Origin: Methylophaga pinxianii | Lineage (GTDB): Bacteria; Pseudomonadota; Gammaproteobacteria; Nitrosococcales; Methylophagaceae | Direction: 5' to 3' | DNA length: 64,000 bases | NCBI RefSeq assembly: GCF_020447225.1 | Contig: NZ_JAJAEO010000178.1 | Coordinates: 1-64,000 of the forward strand | Shown: positions 49,220-59,246 of the stretch, one piece after another | Layout: each line of letters starts with the position of its first letter | Numbering within the stretch: position 1 is the stretch's first letter | Notes under the pieces: model-generated | What the model was told of the DNA's origin: nothing | What the model saw: only the letters and a program-made list of their open reading frames with translations | Database searches by the model: none | Program-made: the position numbers and the translations under genes

Positions 49220-49339
49220 ATGGGATTAGATGCAGTTGCCATTGGTGCGATTGTAAGCGTAGTAATGACAATCGTCGTTATCGCTGTGATTGCTTACAAA
49301 GTCATCAAAAACATGGAAGACAGTTCCAACGATAATTAA
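49220..49339 (+). CDS. 39-residue single-helix membrane protein in the cbb3 cluster
   Basis: A small ORF of 39 codons (MGLDAVAIGAIVSVVMTIVV..., ending NMEDSSNDN) with a strong ribosome site GGGAG 6 bases before the ATG. It has one hydrophobic helix (about 5-26), then YKVIKN and an acidic tail. It lies 49 bases after ccoP and directly before a strong terminator, so it closes the ccoNOQP transcript. It resembles in size and form the extra small subunit CcoM known from Pseudomonas stutzeri cbb3 oxidase, but I see no clear residue-level match, so the function is an inference. Confidence 0.7.
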   Translation: MGLDAVAIGAIVSVVMTIVVIAVIAYKVIKNMEDSSNDN

Positions 49340-49354
49340 ACTGAGAATTAATAT

Positions 49355-49386
49355 TAAAAAAGGCCGATTGAATCGGCCTTTTTTGT
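49355..49386 (+). terminator. rho-independent terminator of the ccoNOQP unit
   Basis: AAAAGGCCGAT (49358-49368), loop TGA and ATCGGCCTTTT (49372-49382) followed by T. It separates the oxidase subunits and the small protein from ccoG. Confidence 0.92.
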
Positions 49387-49467
49387 AGGTCAAAAACTAA
49401 ATTAGTAAATGCTTATGTGTGAAGGCATGATACAATTCCATCGGATAAGGTGTGTGAGGTTTAAACC

Positions 49468-50889
49468 GTGTCGGAACAACTAAAGTCAGCTGAACCCAAT
49501 ATTAATGACATCTATGATGAGGTCTCTGACTGGCATGTGAATGCCGGCGGCAGTAAAGTTGTAGCGAAACGTATGTCAGGTCGATTTAGACGACTTAAAT
49601 GGTTTGGCATGTCCGTTTGGTTAATTTTCTTTATCGGACCTTACTTACGGTGGGATGGCAAGCAAGCTATTCTTTTCGATATCCCTAATCGTCAATTTAA
49701 TTTTCTAGATATCACTATTTTTCCTCAAGATATCTGGATGCTATCACTGACCTTATTATTTTTTGCCATATTGCTGGCAGCGGTAACCAGTATTGCGGGT
49801 CGAGTATTTTGTGGTTATTTCTGTTTTCAAACAGTCTGGACAGATGTCTTTACATTCATCGAAACCCGGCTTGAGGGCGATACTCCACAAAAGGCGATGA
49901 AATTTAAAAATGCGCCGCTTTCAGTCAGTAAAATTTCCCGAATCACCTTAAAACACACTCTATGGTTGGCGATTGCCCTGTTAACCGGCGTAACCTTTGC
50001 AGCCTGGTTTACCGATGCATATCAGCTATGGCATGACTTTTTTACTCTTCAGGCCTCTTTGGCTGCCTGGATTGTGTTGGGCATGTTTACTGTCGGAACT
50101 TATGTGTTTGCTGGTTTTATGCGCGAACAGGTTTGTTTCTGGCTCTGCCCATACGCACGCCTGCAAGGAGTTATGTATGATCAGGATACAGTATTACCTG
50201 CTTATGATGCCGAGCGTGGAGAACCTCGCGGTAAACTTAAAAAAGGTGCTGTGGATTCAAGTAAGGGCAGCTGTATTGATTGCAAGGTTTGTGTTGCAGT
50301 ATGCCCTACCGGCATTGATATCCGCAAAGGACAACAGGAAGGCTGTATTACCTGTGGCATGTGTATCGATGCCTGTGACAGTATTATGGATAAAACCAAT
50401 CAGCCTCGCGGCTTGATTCGTTACGCGTCATACAAAGACTTACATCATAATGCGGCGCCCGCGGCTTTATATAAGCGGCCGAGAGTTTTAATTTATTCAT
50501 TTATTTTAATGATTGCTTTGTCGGGCGTAGGTTATGGGTTTGCCACACTATCAACCACAGAGTTCCAGGTTATTCATAATCGCCAACCGGTGTTTGTTCA
50601 GCTAAGTGACGGCTCAATTCAGAATCGATATACCCTCAAAATGCTTAATAAAACACATGAGGCCATGGAAGTTAAATATGCTATCAGTGGATTAGACGGT
50701 GCAACTTTGCATGGTATTGATGAGAGCGTTATTATCGAACCAGGCAAAGTGATTCCCTTACAAGCTCTGGTTAGAATTCCTGATGATAAGCTCAACACAG
50801 AGCTGGAGCATCTTACCTTTATTGCGAATGTTGTCTCGAAACCAGATATTTCCGTGCAATACGAAAGCATTTTTATGGGGCCGAAATGA
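49468..50889 (+). CDS. ccoG: cbb3 oxidase assembly protein CcoG (polyferredoxin)
   Basis: CcoG is a membrane iron-sulfur protein involved in copper handling during cbb3 assembly. The 473-residue product has about five membrane helices, the GRVFCGYFCFQTVW and CFWLCPYARLQG cysteine pairs, two 4Fe-4S clusters in SCIDCKVCVAVCPTGIDI and GCITCGMCIDACD, and a C-terminal periplasmic Ig-like domain (about 370-473). The start is GTG 49468. It overlaps fixH by 4 bases. Confidence 0.96.
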   Translation: MSEQLKSAEPNINDIYDEVSDWHVNAGGSKVVAKRMSGRFRRLKWFGMSVWLIFFIGPYLRWDGKQAILFDIPNRQFNFLDITIFPQDIWMLSLTLLFFAILLAAVTSIAGRVFCGYFCFQTVWTDVFTFIETRLEGDTPQKAMKFKNAPLSVSKISRITLKHTLWLAIALLTGVTFAAWFTDAYQLWHDFFTLQASLAAWIVLGMFTVGTYVFAGFMREQVCFWLCPYARLQGVMYDQDTVLPAYDAERGEPRGKLKKGAVDSSKGSCIDCKVCVAVCPTGIDIRKGQQEGCITCGMCIDACDSIMDKTNQPRGLIRYASYKDLHHNAAPAALYKRPRVLIYSFILMIALSGVGYGFATLSTTEFQVIHNRQPVFVQLSDGSIQNRYTLKMLNKTHEAMEVKYAISGLDGATLHGIDESVIIEPGKVIPLQALVRIPDDKLNTELEHLTFIANVVSKPDISVQYESIFMGPK

Positions 50890-51392
50890 TGGCTATTTCA
50901 CAAGAAAATAAACAAGCATTAAAAAATCCATGGGTATTGGGCTTTTTAGTGTTTTTATGCACCTTTGTGACGATGAATATCATCTTTGTGTATCTGGCGT
51001 TTAAATCGCCACCGAATCTGGTCGTTGATGATTATTACGAACGTGGAAAGACCTATGCACAAAAAGAACTGCAAATTGAACAGGAAAAAAAACTGGGCTG
51101 GAATGGCGTCATCATGGCTCCGCCAAATAGCCGAGTGAATCAGCGTCAAGCATATGAAGTACTTATCCAAGGTAAAAATTCGACCGCGGTGGAATTGGAT
51201 TCGGTTACCTTATTTGCCTATCGCCCATCGGATATGCGTGAAGACTTTTCAGTTGAGATGAATCCGATAGGCCTTGGTCGTTACGGAGTTGATATCGAAT
51301 TCGGTCTGCCAGGGAATTGGGATATTATCGTTGAAGCAAAACGTGGTGAAGATGAATTTATGATCACCCGGCGTATTTATATCGATCCCTAA
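50886..51392 (+). CDS. ccoH: FixH/CcoH family cbb3 assembly protein
   Basis: A 168-residue protein with one N-terminal membrane helix (about 15-37, PWVLGFLVFLCTFVTMNIIF) and a periplasmic beta domain, typical of FixH/CcoH, which binds CcoN-containing assembly intermediates. VDDYYERGKTYAQ after the helix is a strong family mark. It is ATGA-coupled to ccoG and precedes ccoI. Confidence 0.93.
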   Translation: MMAISQENKQALKNPWVLGFLVFLCTFVTMNIIFVYLAFKSPPNLVVDDYYERGKTYAQKELQIEQEKKLGWNGVIMAPPNSRVNQRQAYEVLIQGKNSTAVELDSVTLFAYRPSDMREDFSVEMNPIGLGRYGVDIEFGLPGNWDIIVEAKRGEDEFMITRRIYIDP

Positions 51393-51421
51393 ATCGACGC
51401 TAAAGAGTAAGTTGAAAACCT

Positions 51422-53878
51422 TTGTCTGAAACTACCACGCAAGTAAAAACCTGCGATTGTTTTCATTGTGGGCTTCCTGTTCAAAAGCCAGGCGAATTTG
51501 CTGCACAAATTCAATCGGTTTCACATCAGTTCTGTTGTCATGGCTGCATGATGGCTTGTCAGACAATTTATGCCGCTGGGTTACAAAGTTTTTACAATAA
51601 AACGCCGGAGGGGGAATTACTTGCTCCACCCCCAGAAACAGCCAATGACTTCCAAGCTTATGACATTGATGAAATTCAGGCAGATTATGTCGATCAACTG
51701 GATGATAAACGCACAATCTTTCTGTTAATTGAGGGGATACATTGCGCTGCCTGCGTCTGGTTAATTGAGCATGCACTTTATAAATTGCCGGGCGTTCTAG
51801 CGGTCGATGTCAATTTGACGGCAAAACGCTGCCGTCTTCGTTGGGATAATCGCGAAACCTCTTTATCCATTTTAATGCAGCATTTAGCCAGGCTTGGGTA
51901 TGCGGCGGTTCCATTCGACCCGGAAACTGCAGAGGGTGCATTAGCCAAACGTCACCGTGGATTGCTTTACCGCATGGCTTTTGCCGGTTTCGCCATGATG
52001 AATCTGATGTGGGTATCCATAGCCCTTTATTCCGGGGCCGCAGAAGATGAATTTCGCGAATTGTTCCACTGGGTGGGATTTTTTATCGCTACACCAACCT
52101 TACTTTATTCCGGTTATCCTTTTTTTCGTAATGCGATTATCGGACTGCGCAGTCGCTACCTGACAATGGATTTGCCAATAGCTATCGGTGCTACAGCAAC
52201 ATTTTTGTATTCAACCTACATTACAGTTACCGGCTCGCTGGATGGCGAAGTTTTTTTTGATACAGTGGTTAACTTTATTTTTGTTATTTTGATTGGACGA
52301 TATTTAGAAGCGCTTTCCAAACGAAATGCATTATCGGCCACGCGCAGAATGCTTGAGCTTCAACCAAAGCTGGCAACAGTCATCGATGCGGGAATCCAAC
52401 AGACAAAGCCCATTCGTTCAGTCAAGGTTGGTGATCTGGTGTTGGTGCGGCCAGGCGAAAATATCCCTGTTGATGGTGTAGTCACAGAAGGTGAGAGTGC
52501 CGTCGATGAGTCTATGCTTACCGGTGAGTCACAACCGGTTCGTAAACAACGTGATGATACTGTTGTGGCGGGCAGTATCAATGGAGAAGGCGCCTTTGTT
52601 GTCAGGGCCCAACAAGTCTTGAGACATACTGCTTTAGCGAAAATCATTGCCTTGATGGATGAGGCACAAACCTCCAAGGCACCTATTCAAACTCTGGCAG
52701 ATAGAATTGTTCCCTGGTTTGTTGTTATCACCCTGACACTCGCGACATTGACCTTTATGTTCTGGGTGGGAAGTGATTTTGAAAAAGCCTTGCTTGCTGC
52801 AGCTTCGGTGTTAGTTGTGACTTGTCCCTGTGCGTTTGGAATGGCCACTCCCATGTCAATTGCTGTGGCAAGTGGTGTAGGGGCGAGTAATGGAATTCTT
52901 ATTAAGCAGGGCGAAGCGCTGGAATTCTTGTCACGAGTAACACATTACGTGTTTGATAAAACGGGAACGCTGACCGAGGGACGGTTAAAGTTGGTTGAAT
53001 GCCAGGCTGTTGAGGGATCCACAGCACAATCTTTATTACAAATTGCCGCCTCAGCAGAGCAACAATCCGAACATGGTATTGCAAAAGCGATTATTTCTGC
53101 GGCTCAAGAAAAAGCTCTTGAGCTGTTGGAGATATCGGCCTTTCACGCTTCTCCTGGACGAGGTGTGGAAGCGGAAATTGCCGGGAGTAAAATTCTCGTT
53201 GGCACAGCGGAATGGATACGCTCACACCAGGTCGAGATGAATAGTGAATGGCAATCAAAAGTGAATCAATTAGAGCAACGTGGCATCAGCTGTGTGTTTG
53301 TGGTCAAGGATCAACAACTCATTGGCGTTTTGGGCTTATTCGATACATTACGTGCAGATGCCAAAAGCATGATTACAGCTATGCTTGCTCAGGGCTTAAA
53401 AGTGACAGTTCTTAGTGGAGATCGTCAGCAGGTTGTGAATTCAGTGACCGCAGAGTTGGGTAATATCCAGCGCATGGCAGAAGTCTTACCAGGCGATAAA
53501 CGTCAGTTTATTCAACAACTCCAGCAACAGGGTGATTGTGTTGCAATGGTTGGAGATGGCATTAATGACTCCCCTGCATTAATCCAGGCTGATGTGGGTA
53601 TTGCCTTGGCTTCCGGAACTGATGTGTCGATTGAAAGTGCCGATATTGTATTGTCGCATAATCAGTTGAGCCAAGTGGCATTAGCTCGGCAATTAGCAGC
53701 CCGCACCCTGCGCACGATTCATCAGAATATTGTATTATCGATTAGCTATAACGTGATTATGGTTCCATTGGCAATGATGGCATTAGTCAGTCCATTACTG
53801 GCGGCAATCACGATGCCGATAAGTTCGTTACTCGTCATTGGTAATGCTGCCAGGATTAGTCGAATATTTAAGAGGTAG
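51422..53878 (+). CDS. ccoI: copper-translocating P-type ATPase CcoI
   Basis: CcoI exports copper across the inner membrane for loading of the cbb3 binuclear centre (CopA2/FixI type). The 818-residue product has an extra N-terminal cysteine-rich region ([19 protein letters not shown]), an HMA domain with GIHCAAC (Cys108, Cys111), eight membrane helices with the ion site CPC at 468-470, phosphorylation motif DKTGT at Asp512, TGES and [10 protein letters not shown]. The start is TTG 51422. Confidence 0.96.
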   Translation: MSETTTQVKTCDCFHCGLPVQKPGEFAAQIQSVSHQFCCHGCMMACQTIYAAGLQSFYNKTPEGELLAPPPETANDFQAYDIDEIQADYVDQLDDKRTIFLLIEGIHCAACVWLIEHALYKLPGVLAVDVNLTAKRCRLRWDNRETSLSILMQHLARLGYAAVPFDPETAEGALAKRHRGLLYRMAFAGFAMMNLMWVSIALYSGAAEDEFRELFHWVGFFIATPTLLYSGYPFFRNAIIGLRSRYLTMDLPIAIGATATFLYSTYITVTGSLDGEVFFDTVVNFIFVILIGRYLEALSKRNALSATRRMLELQPKLATVIDAGIQQTKPIRSVKVGDLVLVRPGENIPVDGVVTEGESAVDESMLTGESQPVRKQRDDTVVAGSINGEGAFVVRAQQVLRHTALAKIIALMDEAQTSKAPIQTLADRIVPWFVVITLTLATLTFMFWVGSDFEKALLAAASVLVVTCPCAFGMATPMSIAVASGVGASNGILIKQGEALEFLSRVTHYVFDKTGTLTEGRLKLVECQAVEGSTAQSLLQIAASAEQQSEHGIAKAIISAAQEKALELLEISAFHASPGRGVEAEIAGSKILVGTAEWIRSHQVEMNSEWQSKVNQLEQRGISCVFVVKDQQLIGVLGLFDTLRADAKSMITAMLAQGLKVTVLSGDRQQVVNSVTAELGNIQRMAEVLPGDKRQFIQQLQQQGDCVAMVGDGINDSPALIQADVGIALASGTDVSIESADIVLSHNQLSQVALARQLAARTLRTIHQNIVLSISYNVIMVPLAMMALVSPLLAAITMPISSLLVIGNAARISRIFKR

Positions 53879-53881
53879 GTC

Positions 53882-54094
53882 ATGGAAGTCATATACGGAC
53901 TATTACCTGGAATGTTATTGCTGGGTTTAGTAGGTGTGGTGGTTTTTTTCTGGGCTGTACGCAGCGGTCAATATGACGATATGGAAGGTGCTGCCAATCG
54001 AGTTTTGATGGATGACGATGAGCATCCAAAAGAAAATGGCACAGCATCAGAGTCAGAAAATAACGAAGATAATAATGAAACAAAATCTGATTAG
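53882..54094 (+). CDS. ccoS: cbb3 oxidase maturation protein CcoS
   Basis: CcoS is a small membrane protein needed for cofactor insertion into CcoN. The 70-residue product has one membrane helix (about 6-27, LLPGMLLLGLVGVVVFFWAV), then RSGQYDDMEGAANRVLMDDDE, the family signature, and an acidic tail. Its last 20 bases overlap the next gene. Confidence 0.95.
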   Translation: MEVIYGLLPGMLLLGLVGVVVFFWAVRSGQYDDMEGAANRVLMDDDEHPKENGTASESENNEDNNETKSD

Positions 54095-55250
54095 GATTTT
54101 TTTACTATCCTGTATCAGTCTTCTATTCACTGAAAATGTGCTAGCGGCAGAAGTCCGTATTGGCATGAGTAGTGCATTAACTGGCCCATTATCCGAGATG
54201 GGGTTGTCAATGCAGGCCGGAATAAATGCCTATTTTTCCAAAGTAAATCAGCGCGGTGGTATTCAAGGGCAAACACTTGAACTACTGGCTTTGGATGATG
54301 CCTATGAACCGGAAAAAGCCGCAGCCAATATGCGGCAATTGATTCATCAGCATCAAGTCGTGGCGGTTATGGGAAATGTTGGCACGCCAACGGCTGTTGT
54401 GACGGTACCCATAGCTGAACAATACCAGGTTGCATTGGTGGGTGCTTTTTCTGGTGGTGAAGTTTTAAGGCGTGAACCACCCAGTCTATATGTCATTAAT
54501 TATCGACCGGGTTACCGTCAAGAAGTTGAGACTTTGATAAATGGTTTATTGGAGGTGGGGATTAAACCCGATGAAATTGCGTTTTTTACCCAGCAGGACA
54601 GCTATGGAAATGCCGTTTATCAGGCGGCAGTGAGTGCGTTAAAGGCCCAGGGGGTTTATCAGGTAGATTTTCTGACACATGCCTATTACTCACGTAATAC
54701 TCTCAATGTGGAAAGAGCCGTTGCGACGATATTAAAAGCAAAAAAAGCGCCCAAAGTCATTTTGATGGGCGGCAGTTACGCTCCATCGGCCAAATTTATC
54801 AAACTGTTACATACTGATAGACCCGATTTGTGGTTTGTAAATGTTTCTTTTGTGGGCAGTCATGCTTTGGAAAAGTCCTTAAAGGGAATCAAAGCAAATG
54901 TATTGGTCAGTCAGGTGGTCCCGGAAACGGATACCGATTTACCGCTAGTGAGAGAGTATCGTCAGGCTTTATATGAATATGATGAGCAACTGCTGCCGAA
55001 TACAGTGTCTTTGGAGGGGTACATTGTTGCAAAAGTATTCTGTCAGGCTTTGCAGAGCATTAATGGACCTATCGATCGGGAATCGGTGATTAATGCATTA
55101 GTTGAGCTCAATGATTTAGATATTGGTCTGGGCAGTAATATTGAGCTTTCAAACCATCAACAGCCCGCAAGTAACAAGGTCTGGTTAAGCAAGTTACAAA
55201 ATGGGGTATTTCAGTCATTCGAATGGCATGCGCTTGAGTTGCCACAATAG
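54075..55250 (+). CDS. periplasmic ligand-binding protein (Leu/Ile/Val type)
   Basis: A 391-residue exported protein of the type I periplasmic binding fold (Peripla_BP_6, branched-chain amino acid or amide type). It has a signal peptide (MKQNLIRIFLLSCISLLF..., cut near 24 at LAAEVRIG), then the SSALTGPLSEMG ligand loop and DDAYEPEKAAANM. The frame opens at 54012, but the ATG at 54075 begins the signal peptide. There is no ABC permease or ATPase gene nearby; instead it overlaps ccoS by 20 bases and is followed 23 bases later by a membrane GGDEF/EAL protein, so it is probably the ligand sensor of that protein rather than a transporter part. Ligand unknown. Confidence 0.85.
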   Translation: MKQNLIRIFLLSCISLLFTENVLAAEVRIGMSSALTGPLSEMGLSMQAGINAYFSKVNQRGGIQGQTLELLALDDAYEPEKAAANMRQLIHQHQVVAVMGNVGTPTAVVTVPIAEQYQVALVGAFSGGEVLRREPPSLYVINYRPGYRQEVETLINGLLEVGIKPDEIAFFTQQDSYGNAVYQAAVSALKAQGVYQVDFLTHAYYSRNTLNVERAVATILKAKKAPKVILMGGSYAPSAKFIKLLHTDRPDLWFVNVSFVGSHALEKSLKGIKANVLVSQVVPETDTDLPLVREYRQALYEYDEQLLPNTVSLEGYIVAKVFCQALQSINGPIDRESVINALVELNDLDIGLGSNIELSNHQQPASNKVWLSKLQNGVFQSFEWHALELPQ

Positions 55251-55273
55251 CTTCATTAACAGGATGTAACAAT

Positions 55274-58200
55274 ATGAACAGGGAAAAAATGTTTAAGAAT
55301 TGGAGCATCCGTAGTCTTTTGCATTTCTGGGCTGTGATTACAGTTTTAATGGTATTGGTGATGGCAGCGATCACGTTATTCAGTCATCATCATTACACTA
55401 AAAGTCAGTTACAGCTTACTGAACAAGTATTTCCACTGGTTGATAATGCAAGACAGATTAGTACCAGCGCTGCCGCCTTTATTTCCAGACAAAAACAGAT
55501 TATCAGTGTCCGAAATGCGGATGAACTGGCTAATGTTCCGCCTCGTGCGCCGTTGGAAGCGGCATTTGAACATTCATGGCAACGACTATTAAAAAGTGTG
55601 CAGCAACTGGACATTGCGCCAGAGTTAACCACGGTATTGAGTGATTATTATCAGCAATTTCTTGTAACGGACAGCTTGTTACTGGAACAGATGCAGTTCC
55701 AACATCAATTGTCAGAACAGCTCGAACAACGAGCTAAAAGTGTGTCTTTGTTGGCAGAAGAGATTCAGGGATTAGCCGAGGCCATTACTGGAAAAATTGA
55801 TTTAACCTTGACTCGGCAAATGCAATCGCTTCGTGCTCTTGAGCCGTCAACTCAGTCTGAGACAGCCAATCTAATACAGCAATACAGTGAAGTTGAACGA
55901 AGCAGTTACTCATTAATGCTCAATGTGTTGCGTATATCGCAATTAAGTCAGCAGATTCGCGAGGCAGAAAATTCTGACTTACTGCTCAGCCTGCGTGAAA
56001 ATGATATCCGCGAGCTGGAATCGATATTGCGAAATGATATTGTGCTGATTAAACAGCACTTACAGAACTACCCGGATTTATTGTCTTTAGCTGATAAGTT
56101 ACAGCAAGAGATAGATAATTTTATCCGGCAGGTAGTCGATGATACTAACTCCGTCTATCAACTACGGACACAGCAGATCGAAACCTATGACAAATCCAGG
56201 CTGGTGCAACAGCAGGGATTAAATATTCTAGAAGTGCTCATGCTGAACCTGAATAATCTCTCGGCCAGAGTTGGAGAGAAGGGGTTAAGCAGAGCACAGG
56301 AGTCGGCCAATCTGGCAAAAACAGCAAGATGGTGGATGATTATCAGCTGTCTCGTGATTGCATTAGGAATAACCTGGTTTGTTCTTACAATGATGGCGCG
56401 TATTAATCAGCCGATGCAGCGCTTGCGTAAAGCAATGCACGACTTATCTGCACAAAAGTTTGATACGCGTATGTTAACTAACGATGGCCGCAATGAATTT
56501 AATTTATTGGCCAATGATTTCAATGTTTTTGCGGCACAAACTCAAACATTGATCGCAAAACTGGATGAGACCAAACATTCGTTGGAAATACGGGAAGCGC
56601 GGATCCGTGCCATTTTAAATGGTGTGCCAGAAGCGATTCTGGCATTACAGGCCGATGGCGCCATCAGTTCTTGTAATCCCGCTGCCGAAAAAATATTGCA
56701 GGCGACCAAAAGCCAGCTGAAAGGCCAGAATTTATTACATTTTTTTGCGCCATCCGAGACGATTATCTCACTGAGTGATATCGCAGAAACACAAAAAGAT
56801 AATCGGGAGTTTGAAGGGCAAAACTGGTTCGGTGAAACCTTTTCCATGTGGTTATCGCTCAGCCCGTTATCTGAGTTTGACGATGATATCTGGGTGTGTG
56901 TTATTTCAGATATAAGTGCCTGGAAACGGACCAAACTGGCATTAGTACAAACCAGTAATGAATTAAATGCCATTCTCGAAAATGCCATGGTGGGCATCGC
57001 TTTCATCAAAAATCGTCAGATCATTCGGGTCAATAATAAATTCGAACAACTGTTTTTGTTTTCCAGGGAAGATATTGAAGGCCAAAGCACCCTTTGTCTG
57101 CACCCAAGCGAAGAAGCATTTGAGCGATTTGGTGAACAAGCCTATACCGCACTTGCAGAAGCCATAAATTTTGAAGCCCAAGTAGAAATGGTGCGTGCTA
57201 ATGGAGAGAAATTCTGGTGCGCCGTTGCCGGACAGGTGATTGATCCGGAAAATCCCTTAGAAGGTGCTATCTGGCTCTATGAAGATGTTACCTATCAACG
57301 ACAGAATGAAGAGCGGCTGACACGTCTGGCCAGCAGCGATATTTTGACCGGATTACCCAATCGCGGTGTCTTCAAGGATCGACTTGAGCACGCTATTCAT
57401 AAAGCACAACGTCAAAATGGCCGTCTGGCCGTCTTTTTCCTCGATTTGGACCACTTCAAGCACATAAACGACTCGCTAGGTCATAAAGCCGGCGATATTT
57501 TGTTATGTGAGGTGGGACGTCGAATTCGCTCCTGTGTTCGTGAGAGTGATACGGTTGCCAGATTGGGAGGGGATGAATTTACCGTGATCCTCGAAGAAAT
57601 TCACTCGGCCCAATATGTCGGGAAAATTGCTGAAAAAATTCTGAGCACAACCTCACTGCCATATATGCTGGATAACATTGAAGTGAATATCAGCCCAAGT
57701 ATCGGTATAAGCTTATACCCCGCAGATGGCCGTGATGTGGATATGCTGGTGCGTAATGCCGATGCGGCTATGTATTATGCCAAGAGCACCGGACGTAATA
57801 ATTTTCAGTTTTATTCTTCGGAAATGAATGCACAGGCATCACAGCGTTTAGCAATGGAAACTGCCTTACGACGGGCTGTAGAGCTACAGGAGTTTTATTT
57901 ACAGTTTCAACCTCAGATTGAACTGGAAACAGGACGCGTAGCGGGGGCCGAGGTGCTATTACGCTGGCATACCGAACAATGGGGTGATGTCTCGCCAGCT
58001 ATATTTGTGCCCGTATTGGAAGATACGGGTCTGATTAATACGGTAGGCGAATGGGTGTTGAAGAAAACCTGTGAAGCCTTTATGGCAAATCATGCCGCTT
58101 TACCAGATGATTTTTTAATGGCGGTTAATCTTTCAGGCCGCCAGTTCAAAGGTAATTTCCTGGTCAATTTTATCCGTGAATTATTAGAAAAGAGCGGGAT

Positions 58201-58630
58201 GCCAGCGAAAAATCTGGAGCTGGAAATTACTGAGAGCCTGTTAATGGAAAATACTGAGCAAGCGGTACAAACCTTGGGTGAATTAAGCTTGTTGGGCATC
58301 ACACTGGCAATTGATGATTTTGGTACAGGCTATTCATCATTGTCTTATTTGAAGCAATTTCCGCTCAATGTATTAAAAATCGACCGTACATTTGTCCGTG
58401 ATGTCACAGAAGATAACGATGATGCTGCTATCGTAAATGCCATATTGGCGATGTCTAACAGTCTTGCTTTGCAAGTGGTTGCTGAAGGTGTTGAAACGGC
58501 AGAGCAACTGGCATTTTTACAAAAAAGTCAGTGTAAACGTGCTCAGGGATTTTATTTCAGCAAAGCCATCAATTTAAATGAGTTAATGGAATATATAAAA
58601 CGAACCGATCAAGGCGTGCGAGCAGTATAA
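55274..58630 (+). CDS. membrane PAS-GGDEF-EAL c-di-GMP protein
   Basis: A 1118-residue inner-membrane sensor. A first helix (about 13-36) and second helix (about 352-374) enclose a periplasmic domain of about 315 residues, all helical and rich in Leu/Gln, similar in size and style to TorS-type sensors that read a periplasmic binding protein. A HAMP segment, two PAS domains (about 440-560 and 565-690), a GGDEF domain (GGDEF 765-769, I-site RESD) and an EAL domain (EVL 893-895, DDFGTGYSS, AEGVE) follow. All catalytic residues of both enzymes seem present. Its end overlaps the convergent gene by 22 bases. Confidence 0.93.
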   Translation: MNREKMFKNWSIRSLLHFWAVITVLMVLVMAAITLFSHHHYTKSQLQLTEQVFPLVDNARQISTSAAAFISRQKQIISVRNADELANVPPRAPLEAAFEHSWQRLLKSVQQLDIAPELTTVLSDYYQQFLVTDSLLLEQMQFQHQLSEQLEQRAKSVSLLAEEIQGLAEAITGKIDLTLTRQMQSLRALEPSTQSETANLIQQYSEVERSSYSLMLNVLRISQLSQQIREAENSDLLLSLRENDIRELESILRNDIVLIKQHLQNYPDLLSLADKLQQEIDNFIRQVVDDTNSVYQLRTQQIETYDKSRLVQQQGLNILEVLMLNLNNLSARVGEKGLSRAQESANLAKTARWWMIISCLVIALGITWFVLTMMARINQPMQRLRKAMHDLSAQKFDTRMLTNDGRNEFNLLANDFNVFAAQTQTLIAKLDETKHSLEIREARIRAILNGVPEAILALQADGAISSCNPAAEKILQATKSQLKGQNLLHFFAPSETIISLSDIAETQKDNREFEGQNWFGETFSMWLSLSPLSEFDDDIWVCVISDISAWKRTKLALVQTSNELNAILENAMVGIAFIKNRQIIRVNNKFEQLFLFSREDIEGQSTLCLHPSEEAFERFGEQAYTALAEAINFEAQVEMVRANGEKFWCAVAGQVIDPENPLEGAIWLYEDVTYQRQNEERLTRLASSDILTGLPNRGVFKDRLEHAIHKAQRQNGRLAVFFLDLDHFKHINDSLGHKAGDILLCEVGRRIRSCVRESDTVARLGGDEFTVILEEIHSAQYVGKIAEKILSTTSLPYMLDNIEVNISPSIGISLYPADGRDVDMLVRNADAAMYYAKSTGRNNFQFYSSEMNAQASQRLAMETALRRAVELQEFYLQFQPQIELETGRVAGAEVLLRWHTEQWGDVSPAIFVPVLEDTGLINTVGEWVLKKTCEAFMANHAALPDDFLMAVNLSGRQFKGNFLVNFIRELLEKSGMPAKNLELEITESLLMENTEQAVQTLGELSLLGITLAIDDFGTGYSSLSYLKQFPLNVLKIDRTFVRDVTEDNDDAAIVNAILAMSNSLALQVVAEGVETAEQLAFLQKSQCKRAQGFYFSKAINLNELMEYIKRTDQGVRAV

Positions 58631-59235
58631 GTCAATACAGGTCGTTCTTCCGGGTGCAGTCTAATGGTTAGGCCATAAGCGGGATAGTCCCAGATTTGTG
58701 CGAGACTTTCTGTTGATTCCGGGCGAATTTCATTAGGCTCACCAAATCGGTTGCGCACCATTTCGTCATCAATTCGCACTGAAGGGATATAGGTGATTAC
58801 CGTGACGGGCGCAGCCAGAAACCGTTGTTTATCATCAAATGCCGGATCATAGCGTCGTGCTCCGCTGGGTTGAAGCTTGGCCGAAGCAGCACGAGAAGCC
58901 ATAGCATTTAACTCGTCTTCATCAATCTGCAGATTTGCCACGACACGGGCGGAAAGGCCTCCCAGATTGATCGATTCAAAAAATACTTCTGCAGTAATAC
59001 GTTCATTTTCACTGATAAATAAAGCCACTTCACCGGCTTCACGCCACATTTGCTGCATTTCTGCATAAGTTGTCGTTCCTAAATGCACTCCCATAACTTC
59101 AATTTGATTGTCAGGCATAACCGTGATTTCCCATGGTTTGGGAGCATCGGGTTGAGGTGAGGGTACAAGCATTAACGCCGCAATACCGATAATAACTAAC
59201 ACCGTACCAAGTAAAAATTTGAGCAATATACGCAT
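58609..59235 (-). CDS. membrane-anchored protein of unknown function
   Basis: A 208-residue protein I do not recognise. It has an N-terminal hydrophobic helix (about 3-25, ILLKFLLGTVLVIIGIAALML), a Pro-rich joint and an alpha/beta periplasmic-looking domain; the region VMGVHLGTTTYAEMQQMW recalls a short SmpA/OmlA-like entry, and the RNRFGEPNEIRPESTES stretch with LGEP-like form supports that only loosely. It ends inside the GGDEF/EAL gene (22-base convergent overlap) and lies 11 bases after dtd on the same strand. Confidence 0.6.
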   Translation of the reverse strand: MRILLKFLLGTVLVIIGIAALMLVPSPQPDAPKPWEITVMPDNQIEVMGVHLGTTTYAEMQQMWREAGEVALFISENERITAEVFFESINLGGLSARVVANLQIDEDELNAMASRAASAKLQPSGARRYDPAFDDKQRFLAAPVTVITYIPSVRIDDEMVRNRFGEPNEIRPESTESLAQIWDYPAYGLTIRLHPEERPVLTYTARTP

Positions 59236-59246
59236 AAATATCCGAA

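Noticed and set aside
54075..55250. Branched-chain amino acid ABC transporter operon
   Set aside because: Only the binding protein is present; no permease or ATPase genes flank it, and the following gene is a c-di-GMP protein.
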